This document shows positions 18,831 to 27,894 of a DNA stretch of 64,000 bases, piece by piece; position 1 is the first letter of the stretch; every line of letters starts with the position of its first letter. The stretch spans positions 399,588-463,587 of the forward strand of contig PLDC01000025.1 of NCBI GenBank assembly GCA_003134995.1. Reading direction: 5' to 3'. Origin of the DNA: Acidobacteriaceae bacterium (GTDB lineage: Bacteria > Acidobacteriota > Terriglobia > Terriglobales > Acidobacteriaceae). The translations under genes were made by a program, and so were the position numbers. The notes under the pieces are model-generated. The model worked only from the letters and a program-made list of their open reading frames with translations, was not told the DNA's origin and searched no databases.

Positions 18831-19544
18831 ATGCGCACGCGCTTTCAGCAAGGGCTCGACGATCTGCGCCAGAAGTTACTCCGCATGGGCGGCTTGGCGG
18901 AGCAGGCGGTCGACCGCGCCCGCCAGGCTTACGTCGATCGCGATCTCAGCCGCTGCCAAATGGTTCTCGAAGGCGAAAGCCTGATCAACACCGCGGAACG
19001 CGAGATCGACGAGGCCGCATTCGATTTGCTCGCCATGCAGCAGCCCATGGCGGTCGATCTCCGCTTCATCCTCGCCGTAACCAAAATCAATTCCGATCTT
19101 GAGCGCGTCGGCGACCAGGCCGTCAACATCGCCGAGCGCGTCATGGACATGGTCGAGCTTCCTCCGGCAGATCTGCCGGTCGATATCGCCCGCATGGGCG
19201 CAGCCGTCAGCGCAATGGTCCGCCGCGCATTGGAGTCGTTCATCGAAGGCAAAGCCGAACTTGCCCAGGCTGTCCTCGAAATGGATAACGTAGTCGATCG
19301 CATGAAAGACGATGCCTTCATCCAGCTAGTGAAGACAATGAACCAGCGTCCTGAAGTAGTGCGCCAGGCGCTCGACGCGTTACTCGTAGCCCGCAACCTC
19401 GAACGCGTAGCCGACCACGCCACCAATATCGCCGAAGACGTAATCTTCTGGGTGCAAGGCGCCGACGTGCGCCACAACGTAAGCGCCTCAGAGGCGCACC
19501 CTGAGCCCAATAGCGAAGGCTCAACCCGCGCCTCAGGAGCCTAG
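18831..19544 (+). CDS. phoU: Phosphate signalling protein PhoU
   Basis: PhoU is a helical metal-binding protein that links the Pst transporter to the PhoR sensor and keeps Pho genes off when phosphate is plentiful. The 237-residue protein has two PhoU repeats with E-x3-D-x3-E-type motifs (ERVGDQAVNIAERVMDM and ERVADHATNIAEDVIFW). The ATG at 18831 is preceded by AGAAAGG and gives the usual length; an upstream in-frame start at 18729 would translate the palindromic repeat and is rejected. The last about 25 residues are a low-complexity tail. Confidence 0.95.
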   Translation: MRTRFQQGLDDLRQKLLRMGGLAEQAVDRARQAYVDRDLSRCQMVLEGESLINTAEREIDEAAFDLLAMQQPMAVDLRFILAVTKINSDLERVGDQAVNIAERVMDMVELPPADLPVDIARMGAAVSAMVRRALESFIEGKAELAQAVLEMDNVVDRMKDDAFIQLVKTMNQRPEVVRQALDALLVARNLERVADHATNIAEDVIFWVQGADVRHNVSASEAHPEPNSEGSTRASGA

Positions 19545-19716
19545 AAGAACCTTCTTCACGCTGTCATCCTGAGCGGAGTCGAAGGACCCCTTTCACCGTG
19601 CACAACCACAGGCCCAGCAAGGCGTTTCTACGGTGCCGCCACCTCGCAAACTTTGACCGAACGCACCACCCTGCTTTACGCTCATCTCACTCACTGCACT
19701 AAATCCCGGAGGCCCA

Positions 19717-22557
19717 GTGTCCCGATTCTCCCGCATAATTCCCCTGGCCGCACTGCTAGCAATTCATATCCCGCTGCCCGCGCAAAATCCGCCGTCCAAT
19801 GCCTCCTCGATCTCGTTGCCCACCAGCAAAACTCTGACCATCCCCACTCCCGGCCGCATCGGCAGTACCAACAGTTTTCCCGCCACCATCGCCCTCAGCC
19901 CAGACGGTCGCTACGCAGGACTGCTGAACAATGGCTACGGAACGCAAGAGACCATCGCCACGCAGTCAATCGCGATCCTAGATCTGAAAACCAATCAACT
20001 CTCCGACTATCCCGACAAGCGTTTCGGTGAAGAGGCTCATCAGTCCTATTTCTTAGGACTAGTCTTCGCCTCCGACGGCAAGCACCTCTACGCGTCAGTA
20101 GGTTCAATCACGGACCCAACAGGACAGAAGCCGCCAGACACCGGCAACGGCATCGCCGTCTACACCTTCGCCGACGGCAAAGTCATCCCCGAACGCTTCA
20201 TCGCTATCGCGCCGCAAGCGCTAGCTGCCGGAAAAAAAGTATTAATCGGTATGCAGAAAACGCCGCCAGGCACCGCGATTCCATATCCCGCAGGACTAGC
20301 GCTAGTTTCGGGCGGGCCAGGACACGACCGCCTCCTCGTCGCCGACAATCTCTCCGACAACGCAGTGCTCGTCGACGTAGCGACCGGCAAAGTCCTCCAG
20401 CGCTTCGACTTCAGCACAAGCGATCTGATCCCGTCTTCATTCCCCTACACCTGCGTAGTCACGCGCGATGCCCACCGCGCCTGGTGCACCCTGTGGAACG
20501 CCTCCCGAATCGCTGAACTCGATCTGGCAGACGGCAAGGTCGCTCGCTGGATCGAGTTGCAGGAACCGAAAGATCCTATTGCCCCTGGCTCGCATCCCAC
20601 GGCGCTTCTTCTGAGCACGGATGAGAAGACCCTCTATGTGGCTCTGTCAAACGCCGATGCCGTTGCGGTGGTGTCAGTCGAAAGCGCGCAGACCGTCGGG
20701 CTGGTCGACACCACAGTTCGCAACCAACATTTTGCCGGAGCATATCCCGGCGCATTAGCGCAGTCCGCTGACGGCAAACGCCTGTTTGTAGCCGACGCCT
20801 CAGCCGATGCGGTAGCAGTGTTTGATACGTCGAAGGTGTTCACGAATTACGCGGAGGGCAATCCCGCCACGGCACCCGCCCTAGGCTTCATCCCCACCGA
20901 TTGGTACCCCACCGCCCTGGCCGTTCAAGGCGACGACCTGCTAATCGCCACCGCCAAAGGCCAAGGCACCGGCCCGAACAAAGGCCTAGGCAAAGCCCCA
21001 TACGAAATCAAACATCACGGTCATCCCTACATCGCGACGCTGCTCCACGGTTCGATCGCGCGCCTGAATATCCCCAACACTCTCGGCAAGCTCGAAGAAC
21101 TCACCCGCGTAGTCGAGCACGACAACCTGCTCCACAACAATCCCGGAGCGATCCAATTCCCCGGCGGCAAAAATCCCATCAAGCACGTCATCTACGTCAT
21201 AAAAGAGAACCGCACCTACGATCAGATTCTCGGCGATCTCAAATTAAGCGATAAACCAGTCGGCGACGGCGATCCATCCCTCACCATGTACGGCGCAGAC
21301 ATCACGCCCAACGAGCACGCTCTCGCTCTGCAATTCGGCGTGCTCGACAACTTCTACGACAGCGGAGAAGTTTCCGGCGACGGACATCTCTGGTCCACCG
21401 CCGCCATCACCAGCGACTACAACGAAAAAACCTGGCAGATCGCCTATCGCGGCAAAGAGCGCACCTACGACTTCGGCGGCAACGTAGCCGATGAAATCAT
21501 GCTCGATCACAACCTGCCCGATATCGACGATCCTTCCACCGGCTTTCTTTGGGATAGCGTCGCCCGCCACGGCTTAACCTACCGCGACTACGGCGAATTC
21601 GTTGGCGCCGTATGGTGCAACAAACCTCGAAAGGCGTCGACCCCCAAGCAGGGAACTCCCTCCGCACAAGAAGTTGAATGCCCGCGCACTGAACTTCACA
21701 AGGGCGATACTCTGCCGCCGAATGTAGGCGATCCGCACGGTGGCCAGAGTCCGTTCCCATGGACCGTTCCTCTATTCAAGGGCGTAAAGCCGACCAAGGC
21801 CGCGCTGCGCGGTCACTTCGATCCGCTCTATCCGGATTTCAACACCGACTATCCCGACCAACTCCGCGCCGACGAATTCCTCAATGAGTTCGTCGCGTAC
21901 ACGCATGCTCGCGAGGCAAACGAAGGTCCGCAGTCGCAGCTTCCAGCATTCGTCCTGCTCTATCTCCCCGACGACCACACTGGAGGCACGCGCCCCGATC
22001 ACCCGCGCCCACAAGCCTCAGTGGCCGATAACGATCTGGCTCTCGGCCGCATAGTCGATGCCGTCTCCCACAGTCCTTATTGGGATGACACCGCCATATT
22101 CATCCTCGAAGATGACGCGCAGAACGGCGGCGATCATATCGACGCCCATCGATCTACTGCATTCGTCATCAGCAAGTATTCGCCTGGCACCGCCGCCCAA
22201 CCCTACGTCGATCACCGCTTCTACACCACGGTCAATGTGATTCACACCCTGGAGATGCTGCTAGGCCTGCCGCCCATGAACCAGAACGACGCCTACGCCC
22301 CGGCCATGGGACCGATGTTCTCCGGCGCAGGCGCCCAGCCCGCGTTCCAAGCCGACTATCGCAATCTCAAGAACGGCCTCATCTACGAGACCAACAAGCG
22401 CGACGCCCCCGGCGCAAAAGAATCAGCCAAAATGGATTTCTCGCGTCCCGACGCCGCCGAAGCGGTGCGTCTGAATGAGATTCTGTGGCAGGACCAGAAA
22501 GGCGACGCGCCGGCACCCGCAACCAAGCATGCGATATTTCCCGCGGGCGGCAATTAG
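19717..22557 (+). CDS. Exported YncE-like beta-propeller / phosphoesterase fusion
   Basis: This 946-residue protein has a signal peptide (cleavage near LPAQNPP). Residues about 40-400 form a YncE/YVTN-type beta-propeller (ALSPDGRYAGLLNNG, LVFASDGKHLYASVG, AQSADGKRLFVADASADAV). From about residue 490 an alkaline-phosphatase-superfamily phosphoesterase domain begins (HVIYVIKENRTYDQILGDL, YDSGEVSGDGHLW, ILEDDAQNGGDHID), with metal-binding Asp and His residues present. The combination is known as the bifunctional YncE/alkaline phosphatase family; its substrate is unknown. The start is a GTG at 19717 with GGAGG seven bases upstream. Its position after phoU suggests, but does not show, a phosphate-scavenging role. 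Confidence 0.85.
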   Translation: MSRFSRIIPLAALLAIHIPLPAQNPPSNASSISLPTSKTLTIPTPGRIGSTNSFPATIALSPDGRYAGLLNNGYGTQETIATQSIAILDLKTNQLSDYPDKRFGEEAHQSYFLGLVFASDGKHLYASVGSITDPTGQKPPDTGNGIAVYTFADGKVIPERFIAIAPQALAAGKKVLIGMQKTPPGTAIPYPAGLALVSGGPGHDRLLVADNLSDNAVLVDVATGKVLQRFDFSTSDLIPSSFPYTCVVTRDAHRAWCTLWNASRIAELDLADGKVARWIELQEPKDPIAPGSHPTALLLSTDEKTLYVALSNADAVAVVSVESAQTVGLVDTTVRNQHFAGAYPGALAQSADGKRLFVADASADAVAVFDTSKVFTNYAEGNPATAPALGFIPTDWYPTALAVQGDDLLIATAKGQGTGPNKGLGKAPYEIKHHGHPYIATLLHGSIARLNIPNTLGKLEELTRVVEHDNLLHNNPGAIQFPGGKNPIKHVIYVIKENRTYDQILGDLKLSDKPVGDGDPSLTMYGADITPNEHALALQFGVLDNFYDSGEVSGDGHLWSTAAITSDYNEKTWQIAYRGKERTYDFGGNVADEIMLDHNLPDIDDPSTGFLWDSVARHGLTYRDYGEFVGAVWCNKPRKASTPKQGTPSAQEVECPRTELHKGDTLPPNVGDPHGGQSPFPWTVPLFKGVKPTKAALRGHFDPLYPDFNTDYPDQLRADEFLNEFVAYTHAREANEGPQSQLPAFVLLYLPDDHTGGTRPDHPRPQASVADNDLALGRIVDAVSHSPYWDDTAIFILEDDAQNGGDHIDAHRSTAFVISKYSPGTAAQPYVDHRFYTTVNVIHTLEMLLGLPPMNQNDAYAPAMGPMFSGAGAQPAFQADYRNLKNGLIYETNKRDAPGAKESAKMDFSRPDAAEAVRLNEILWQDQKGDAPAPATKHAIFPAGGN

Positions 22558-23048
22558 AAGCGGCCTCCATTCTTGGTGGATGAGAACTGAAAGAGATTAG
22601 CGCCGAGCGAGCCACGACAGAGTCGCGTAAGCGACGGCACCGTAAGCGCGCCGGTACTCCACACGAATTCCCTTGACTCCGATTCCTGAACCTGAGACCC
22701 TATCTCTATACGCAGTGGTTCTTTGACAAAAGAATAGCAATGAGATAACTACCGTCGATTCAATATTTTGCGAACCGGTCACTGATTCTAAAGGTGTTAG
22801 CCGAAGTCAGACGGGCTAAGCCCTTTAGAACGAATATTTTACGAGCAAGTTCTTTGCTTTCAATATTTTAGCCGGATCCAGACCAGATCAAGCCTCTGTA
22901 ACTTGCTGATTCCAGATATTTTAGCTAGGTTGACGCAAATTTTATTGATACGGATCTCTGGTCAGATCGGCCTTTGGCTAGGGAGGGCGAGACCCCGAAG
23001 CCCGACGCCCGGAAGCCGAAGCCCGCCTCACTGCTTTACACTAAACAT
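22558..23048. other. 491-bp intergenic region before nadE
   Basis: No convincing gene is present. The middle holds leader/ncRNA-like element copy A (22673-22880). A further ATTTTAGCTAGG string at 22917-22928 echoes its repeated motif, and complementary strings AGACCAGATC (22880-22889) and GATCTCTGGTC (22952-22962) lie downstream. The last 70 bp are GAAGCCCG-type repeat sequence related to that at 25655-25786; an open frame from a TTG at 22974 through it is not taken as coding. Confidence 0.6.
22673..22880 (+). ncRNA. Structured leader/ncRNA-like element, copy A
   Basis: This 208-nt stretch is homologous to 53931-54171. Both begin with TTCCCTTGACTC (a -35-like hexamer) and have a CTAT -10-like string and an ATTTT motif at identical offsets (92 nt from the -35). 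They share ACTGATTCTAAAG and the end ATTTTAG-CGGAT-CA. Predicted stems here: TCTAAAGG 22787-22794 with CCTTTAGA 22822-22829; TTAGCC 22797-22802 with GGCTAA 22814-22819; AGCAA 22844-22848 with TTGCT 22854-22858. Compared with copy B, pairing is kept while bases differ. Transcription is inferred. It lies 168 bp before nadE, but no known NAD riboswitch sequence was recognised. Confidence 0.55.
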
Positions 23049-24689
23049 GTGAAGATTGCGCTCGGCCAAATCAATCCCACAGTTGGAGATTTCTCCGGCA
23101 ACGCCGCCAAGCACATCGACTACGCTTGTCGCGCGCAAGCGAACGGCGCTGGACTGATTCTGTTCCCGGAGTTGTCGGTCTGCGGCTACCCTCCACGCGA
23201 CCTGGTCGAGCGGTCATCGTTCGTCGCTCGCAATCGCGAGACCGCGGAACTCATCGCGAAGCAGACCAGTGGCATCGCGGTCATCTGCGGTCTAGTGACT
23301 CCCGCCGAATCGGAAACCGGCAAGTCCGCGATGAACTCTGCCGCGCTGTTACAAGATGGCAAGATCGCCTTCTTGCAGTCGAAGATGCTGTTGCCCACCT
23401 ACGATGTCTTCGATGAGATGCGCAACTTTGCTCCCGCCAAGAGCCAGGGCTTGTTTTCGTTCTGCGGCAACCAGATGGCGTTAACGATCTGCGAAGACGC
23501 ATGGAATGACAAGTTGTTCTGGCCCAAGCGCCTGTACACCGTCGATCCCATTGAAACCCTCATCCGCGCCGGCGGAAACTTCGTCCTCAACATTTCCTCG
23601 TCGCCTTTCTGGATCGGCAAACGCGAACTTCGCCGCGACATGCTCACTGCGATCGCGCGTCATCACAAAGTTCCAGTAGCGCTGGTCAACCAAGTTGGAG
23701 GCAACGACAGCCTGGTCTTTGACGGCTCCAGCATCGTGCTCAACGCTGAAGGCAACGTCATCGCGCAAGGAAGTTCGTTCGAGGAAGATCTCATCTACTT
23801 CGATTCGAAAACTCTCACCGGGGAAGTGCACGATCAGATCGAAGGCGAAGAAGCCAGCGTCTACGCTGCATTGGTGCTGGGCACGCGCGACTACATGCGC
23901 AAATGCGGATTTCATCAAGCCATCATCGGTCTAAGCGGAGGCATCGACTCCGCGCTAACAGCAGTGATCGCAGCAGACGCAGTAGGGTCAGAGAACGTCA
24001 TCGGCGTCGGAATGCCCGGTCCATACTCTTCTCCGGGATCAATCGACGACGCCCGCGCACTGGCGACGAATCTCGGCATTCGCTTCGAACTGCTCTCGAT
24101 CAATCGCGCATTCGATGCTTACCAGCAAACCTTGCAAGAGGTTTTTGCAGGACGCAAAGAAGACGTCACCGAAGAGAACATTCAATCACGCGCCCGCGGA
24201 ACTTTGCTGATGGCGCTGTCGAACAAGCTGGGCGCGATCGTGCTTTCCACCGGCAACAAGAGCGAACTCGGCGTGGGCTACTGTACACTTTACGGGGATA
24301 TGGCTGGCGGCCTGGCAGTGATCTCAGACGTGCCGAAAACGCTGGTTTACCGGCTGAGCCACTACGTGAATTCGCGGAGCCCGGTAATTCCGGAGACCAC
24401 GCTCGAGAAGCCGCCCTCCGCGGAGTTGCGGCCGAATCAGAAAGACAGCGACTCGCTTCCCCCGTACGAGATTCTCGACGCAGTGCTCGAAGATTATGTC
24501 GAAGTCGCGCAGTCGGCAGAACAGATTGCCGCTGATCGTGGATATGATCTCGAAGTGGTGCGGCGCGTAGTTCGGATGGTGGATCGCGCCGAATACAAGC
24601 GCCAACAGGCTGCCCCGGGCATCAAGATTTCCGCCAAAGCCTTCGGCTACGGCCGCCGGTTTCCCATCGCCGCGAAGAGCGAGGCTTGA
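23049..24689 (+). CDS. nadE: Glutamine-dependent NAD+ synthetase
   Basis: This 546-residue enzyme makes NAD+ from deamido-NAD+, ATP and glutamine. The N-terminal nitrilase-type glutaminase domain has the catalytic triad Glu41 (FPELS), Lys112 (QSKM) and Cys148 (TICEDAW). The C-terminal synthetase domain has the ATP-binding GLSGGIDSALT loop. Length and order match glutamine-dependent NadE. The GTG at 23049 begins directly at the conserved VKIALGQINPTVGDF; no good ribosome binding site is seen, and an upstream TTG at 22974 would add repeat-encoded sequence. It is the last cytoplasmic enzyme before the exported DsbA-like gene. Confidence 0.93.
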   Translation: MKIALGQINPTVGDFSGNAAKHIDYACRAQANGAGLILFPELSVCGYPPRDLVERSSFVARNRETAELIAKQTSGIAVICGLVTPAESETGKSAMNSAALLQDGKIAFLQSKMLLPTYDVFDEMRNFAPAKSQGLFSFCGNQMALTICEDAWNDKLFWPKRLYTVDPIETLIRAGGNFVLNISSSPFWIGKRELRRDMLTAIARHHKVPVALVNQVGGNDSLVFDGSSIVLNAEGNVIAQGSSFEEDLIYFDSKTLTGEVHDQIEGEEASVYAALVLGTRDYMRKCGFHQAIIGLSGGIDSALTAVIAADAVGSENVIGVGMPGPYSSPGSIDDARALATNLGIRFELLSINRAFDAYQQTLQEVFAGRKEDVTEENIQSRARGTLLMALSNKLGAIVLSTGNKSELGVGYCTLYGDMAGGLAVISDVPKTLVYRLSHYVNSRSPVIPETTLEKPPSAELRPNQKDSDSLPPYEILDAVLEDYVEVAQSAEQIAADRGYDLEVVRRVVRMVDRAEYKRQQAAPGIKISAKAFGYGRRFPIAAKSEA

Positions 24690-24752
24690 AGGGATTCGTC
24701 GTAGAATTCCAGCGTAGCCTGCTTCACAAGCATCGTAAATTGAAAGGAAATT

Positions 24753-25652
24753 ATGCGCAGTCTTATCAATCTCATTGTCGTCTCCCTGCTGGCCGGCATT
24801 CTTACAGCCCAAACGCCTGCAACTAAGAAGCCTGCGGACCAAGCAACTTCAACCGCAGCCGCAACCACACTTCCCTCGGAAGCCACTGTAGATTCGTTCA
24901 TGCAGCAGACATTCGGCTACGAACCGCAAATGACTTGGAAGATTTCTGCCATCAAGCCCGCGCCAGCGCCCGGCCTCGCCGAGGTCGATATCGTCATGTC
25001 CACTCCGCAGGGCCCGTCGGCTAGCCGGTTCTACGTCACTCCCGATGGCGAACATGCGGTGGTGGGCGATATTATTCCGTTCGGCGCCAAGCCCTACGAT
25101 CCCGTGAAGCAGAAGCTGGAGAAGGGAATTACCGGCCCGTCGCGCGGGCCGAAAGATGCTCCGGTCACGATTGTTGAGTTCGGCGACCTGCAGTGTCCCG
25201 CCTGCAAAACGGCGCAGCCCGTGATCGAGGCACTGGTCGCCGCTGAACCGAATGCGCGTTTCGTCTTTCAAAACTTTCCTCTAGAGATGCACAACTGGGC
25301 GGCGAAGGGAGCTGCCTTCGCCGATTGCGTGGGGCAGGCTTCAACCGACGCGTTCTGGAAGTTTGTCGCCAAAACATATGAAACGCAAGGCGACATCACA
25401 GCGGCAAACGCCGATGAAAAGTTGACCGCGCTAGCCGATGGTGCAGGCGTGAAAGGCGCGGACATCGCGACCTGCGCCAGCACACCCGTCACTCAGGCCC
25501 ACATAGATGCGTCCGTCGCGCTTGGAAAGTCAGCGGGCGTAACGGGCACCCCGACTCTCTACATCAACGGCCGCAGCATCGGAAACGTGAGCAGCGTTCC
25601 CGCCGACACTCTGAAAGGCCTGGTAGAGTTCGCCGCGAAGCAAGGAAGGTAA
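24753..25652 (+). CDS. Exported DsbA-like thioredoxin-fold protein
   Basis: This 299-residue protein has a signal peptide (residues about 1-20, cleavage near LTAQ). The N-terminal domain (about 40-125) is unassigned. The C-terminal DsbA-type thioredoxin fold (about 130-295) has a CPAC active site in EFGDLQCPACKTAQP and the cis-Pro region GVTGTPTLYINGR. Two further cysteines (ADCVGQ, ATCAST) flank the inserted helical part. Such proteins act in disulfide oxidation or isomerisation in the periplasm. The ATG at 24753 is supported by AAAGGAAA. Confidence 0.85.
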   Translation: MRSLINLIVVSLLAGILTAQTPATKKPADQATSTAAATTLPSEATVDSFMQQTFGYEPQMTWKISAIKPAPAPGLAEVDIVMSTPQGPSASRFYVTPDGEHAVVGDIIPFGAKPYDPVKQKLEKGITGPSRGPKDAPVTIVEFGDLQCPACKTAQPVIEALVAAEPNARFVFQNFPLEMHNWAAKGAAFADCVGQASTDAFWKFVAKTYETQGDITAANADEKLTALADGAGVKGADIATCASTPVTQAHIDASVALGKSAGVTGTPTLYINGRSIGNVSSVPADTLKGLVEFAAKQGR

Positions 25653-25654
25653 GG

Positions 25655-25786
25655 CGGGCTTCGGGCTTCGGCAATCGGGCTTCGGGAAACGAACCGGCTG
25701 CTGGCTTTTGATGTCTGGCTATTGCATTTCTATCGGGCGCGGGCAGTGAAAGCCCGAAGCCCGGCAGCCGAAACCCGCAGCCCGCA
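25655..25786. repeat. GAAGCCCG-type inverted repeat between convergent genes
   Basis: GCGGGCTTCGGGCTTCGG on the left and AGCCCGAAGCCCGGCAGCCG plus further AGCCCGC on the right form an imperfect inverted repeat with a 60-bp centre. Similar GAAGCCCG strings precede nadE at 22990-23030. Lying between two convergent genes it could act as a bidirectional transcription barrier, but no T-tract is present. Confidence 0.45.
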
Positions 25787-25787
25787 T

Positions 25788-27647
25788 CTACTTCTCGCTG
25801 ATCCAGATTTCGTCCGTGGATAGATTCCGGCGGGCTACAACGTGCGGCGTGATGACGATGAGCAGTTCGTCTTCTTCTTTCGTGCGTGTGTTATCGCTGG
25901 CGGCCCAGTTGAGGCCGGGAATCGACGCGATGCCCGGGATGCCCGCCATCGAGCGCTGATCGTTCGTTGTGATCTCTCCCGCCACCACGGCAGGCTCGCC
26001 ATCGCGAAGCCTGATGCTGGCTTTGTATTCCTGATTCGAAAGCACAGGCACACCGTTCGCGCTTTGCCCGGTCAGCGAGCGCACTTGCAACTCAAGAGTC
26101 AGACTGACATCGCCGTTGCCATGGATGGCGGGTTTCGCCTTCAGGCTGAGACCGAGATCCTCATAACTCACCGAGGGAAATGGCGCGACGTAGCTCTGAT
26201 TGCCAAGCACCGCCGAGATTGCCGACGAGTTGTAAATGGGCGCATACGTTCCGTTCAGGATGGGATAGCGTTCGCCCAAGTGGAAGGTCGCGTCATTGCC
26301 CTGACTCGCCCGCATCGTGACATGACTGAGACTGCGCGCCCACGATTCATTGAGCGAGAGAGCCAACGTAAGGTGATCAAGGCTCACTCCGGAAAAGCCG
26401 AGGCCATTGCCGAAAGTCGCCAGGGGCTGGCTGAAGGGGCCAGTTGTCGGGTTTTGCAGTTGCGCCAGAAGCCCGGACAGAGCTGAACTTCCGGCGGCGT
26501 TGATGCCACCGGAAGAAATCAGCTGGTTCACGAGCGACGAGATGCTTTGCCCGCCCAGCGCCGCGAGCGCCGCCACTGGGATGTTGTACATATTGAAAGT
26601 ATTCGGGATGTGCATGCCGATCTCGCGGGTGAACATGTGATTGATCTGGAACACCTGAACATCAATCGACACCTGCGGTCGATCGGTCGTCAATTGATGC
26701 AGCAACTTTGTACATGCCGCCAGCGTCGCCTGTGGCGCGCGCACTTCGACGGTTCCGATTTGTCCTGAAGTGATTTTTTGGAAGTCGCAGATGTTGCGCA
26801 GGGATGTGACCAGTTCGGTGGCCTGCTGTGGCGTCGTCGCTCCAGGAACTACAAATGTGGCGAGAGACATGCGGTCATACTGCTTGTGATTTTCTGTGTT
26901 GTCGGCTGCGATCAGCAACTGGTGGGCGTCGAGCGCGGTCCACATGGTTTTGCTGACGCGACCGGCCAGGCTGAGCGCGGTGAAGAAGTCGACATCGTCC
27001 ACATAGAAGCGCACCTGCTTTGCTTGCACAGAATCGTCGAACTGAACGGTCACGCCATAGGCCGACGCCAACTCAGTGAACAGGCCGCGAACATCGCCGC
27101 GGTAGTGAAACGTTGCCAGCTCGGCCTTGGGCTGAAGATGAATCTCGACGGAATCGGCCAGCAGTTGATCAACCCCGCGCAGGGCTGGCGCGGCCGGGTC
27201 GCGCACAGCATCGGCGAGGCGCTGCTGCGTATAGTCGTTGTCGGGGTCAAGTTCGAGCGCGGCGCGAAACTCGGCGGCAGCCTTGTCCCGCTTGCCGTCG
27301 GCGAGGAGCGCGTCCCCACGCTCGGTGTGTTGGAACACCAACTGTGCCTTCGTCAATTCGCGCGCAGAGAGGAACTTTAAGTCTTGCGGAACCAGCCGTG
27401 CTGCCCGGTCAAACTGGGCAAGCGACGCTTCGAGTTGCTGCTGTTCCTGCAATTTCCGTCCACGGTTATAGGCGCTGTGGGCTTGCTTGAGATCATCTTT
27501 GGTGGGAGCGCAGTTGATGGCGCCAGTCTCGCCGCTGCCGCAAGGGATTTTCGGAGTGTCGGCGGGTGCATCGTCCCCGGCAAACGCAGGAGCGCTGAGC
27601 ATCGCCGCCAGCAGACACACCGCCAGAATGGACCACGTGTTCCGCAT
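25788..27647 (-). CDS. Secretin-family protein (GspD/PilQ-like)
   Basis: This 619-residue protein has a signal peptide (cleavage near PAFAGDD), then a TPR-like helical region (about 50-150; AHSAYNRGRKLQEQQQLEAS, DKAAAEFRAALELDPDN). Small N-domain-like modules follow (about 165-350). The secretin domain ends the protein (VPVLSNQEYKASIRLRDGEP, VVAGEI, LLIVITPHVV). Secretins form outer-membrane channels for type II secretion or type IV pili. None of the other secretion genes is nearby, so its machine is unknown. The TPR-secretin combination is known in Acidobacteriota-like genomes. Confidence 0.82.
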   Translation of the reverse strand: MRNTWSILAVCLLAAMLSAPAFAGDDAPADTPKIPCGSGETGAINCAPTKDDLKQAHSAYNRGRKLQEQQQLEASLAQFDRAARLVPQDLKFLSARELTKAQLVFQHTERGDALLADGKRDKAAAEFRAALELDPDNDYTQQRLADAVRDPAAPALRGVDQLLADSVEIHLQPKAELATFHYRGDVRGLFTELASAYGVTVQFDDSVQAKQVRFYVDDVDFFTALSLAGRVSKTMWTALDAHQLLIAADNTENHKQYDRMSLATFVVPGATTPQQATELVTSLRNICDFQKITSGQIGTVEVRAPQATLAACTKLLHQLTTDRPQVSIDVQVFQINHMFTREIGMHIPNTFNMYNIPVAALAALGGQSISSLVNQLISSGGINAAGSSALSGLLAQLQNPTTGPFSQPLATFGNGLGFSGVSLDHLTLALSLNESWARSLSHVTMRASQGNDATFHLGERYPILNGTYAPIYNSSAISAVLGNQSYVAPFPSVSYEDLGLSLKAKPAIHGNGDVSLTLELQVRSLTGQSANGVPVLSNQEYKASIRLRDGEPAVVAGEITTNDQRSMAGIPGIASIPGLNWAASDNTRTKEEDELLIVITPHVVARRNLSTDEIWISEK

Positions 27648-27894
27648 CAGATTCGATTTTAACCTGCCGCATGCTCCCCGCGAATAGCTAGTGGTGCGCG
27701 TACCTTCGGGCTGAGCGAGGATCAGGCTGGAGCAGTCAGCTTCATCAGAACGGGAAGCTGGCGCTTTCTTGCAGACAGGTTAATCCAGCGTCCTATCCCT
27801 GCTGCCCTCACACCAGCGTGAGTCAGCGACGAGTGTAATGGCTGTCAGCATCAACCATCTGAATAATTTGAGAACTTCAATTACCATCTACCTA

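Noticed and set aside
22673..22880. Element A as an NAD+ riboswitch of nadE
   Set aside because: The known acidobacterial NAD+-I motif sequence is not present, the second copy is not near NAD genes, and 168 bp of repeat separate A from nadE.
23903..24535. A 210-codon open frame inside nadE in another plus frame
   Set aside because: Arg/Ser-rich shadow of the conserved NAD synthetase domain.
25788..27647. Type III secretion or pilus locus
   Set aside because: Only a lone secretin is present; no ATPase, pilin or inner-membrane component is near.
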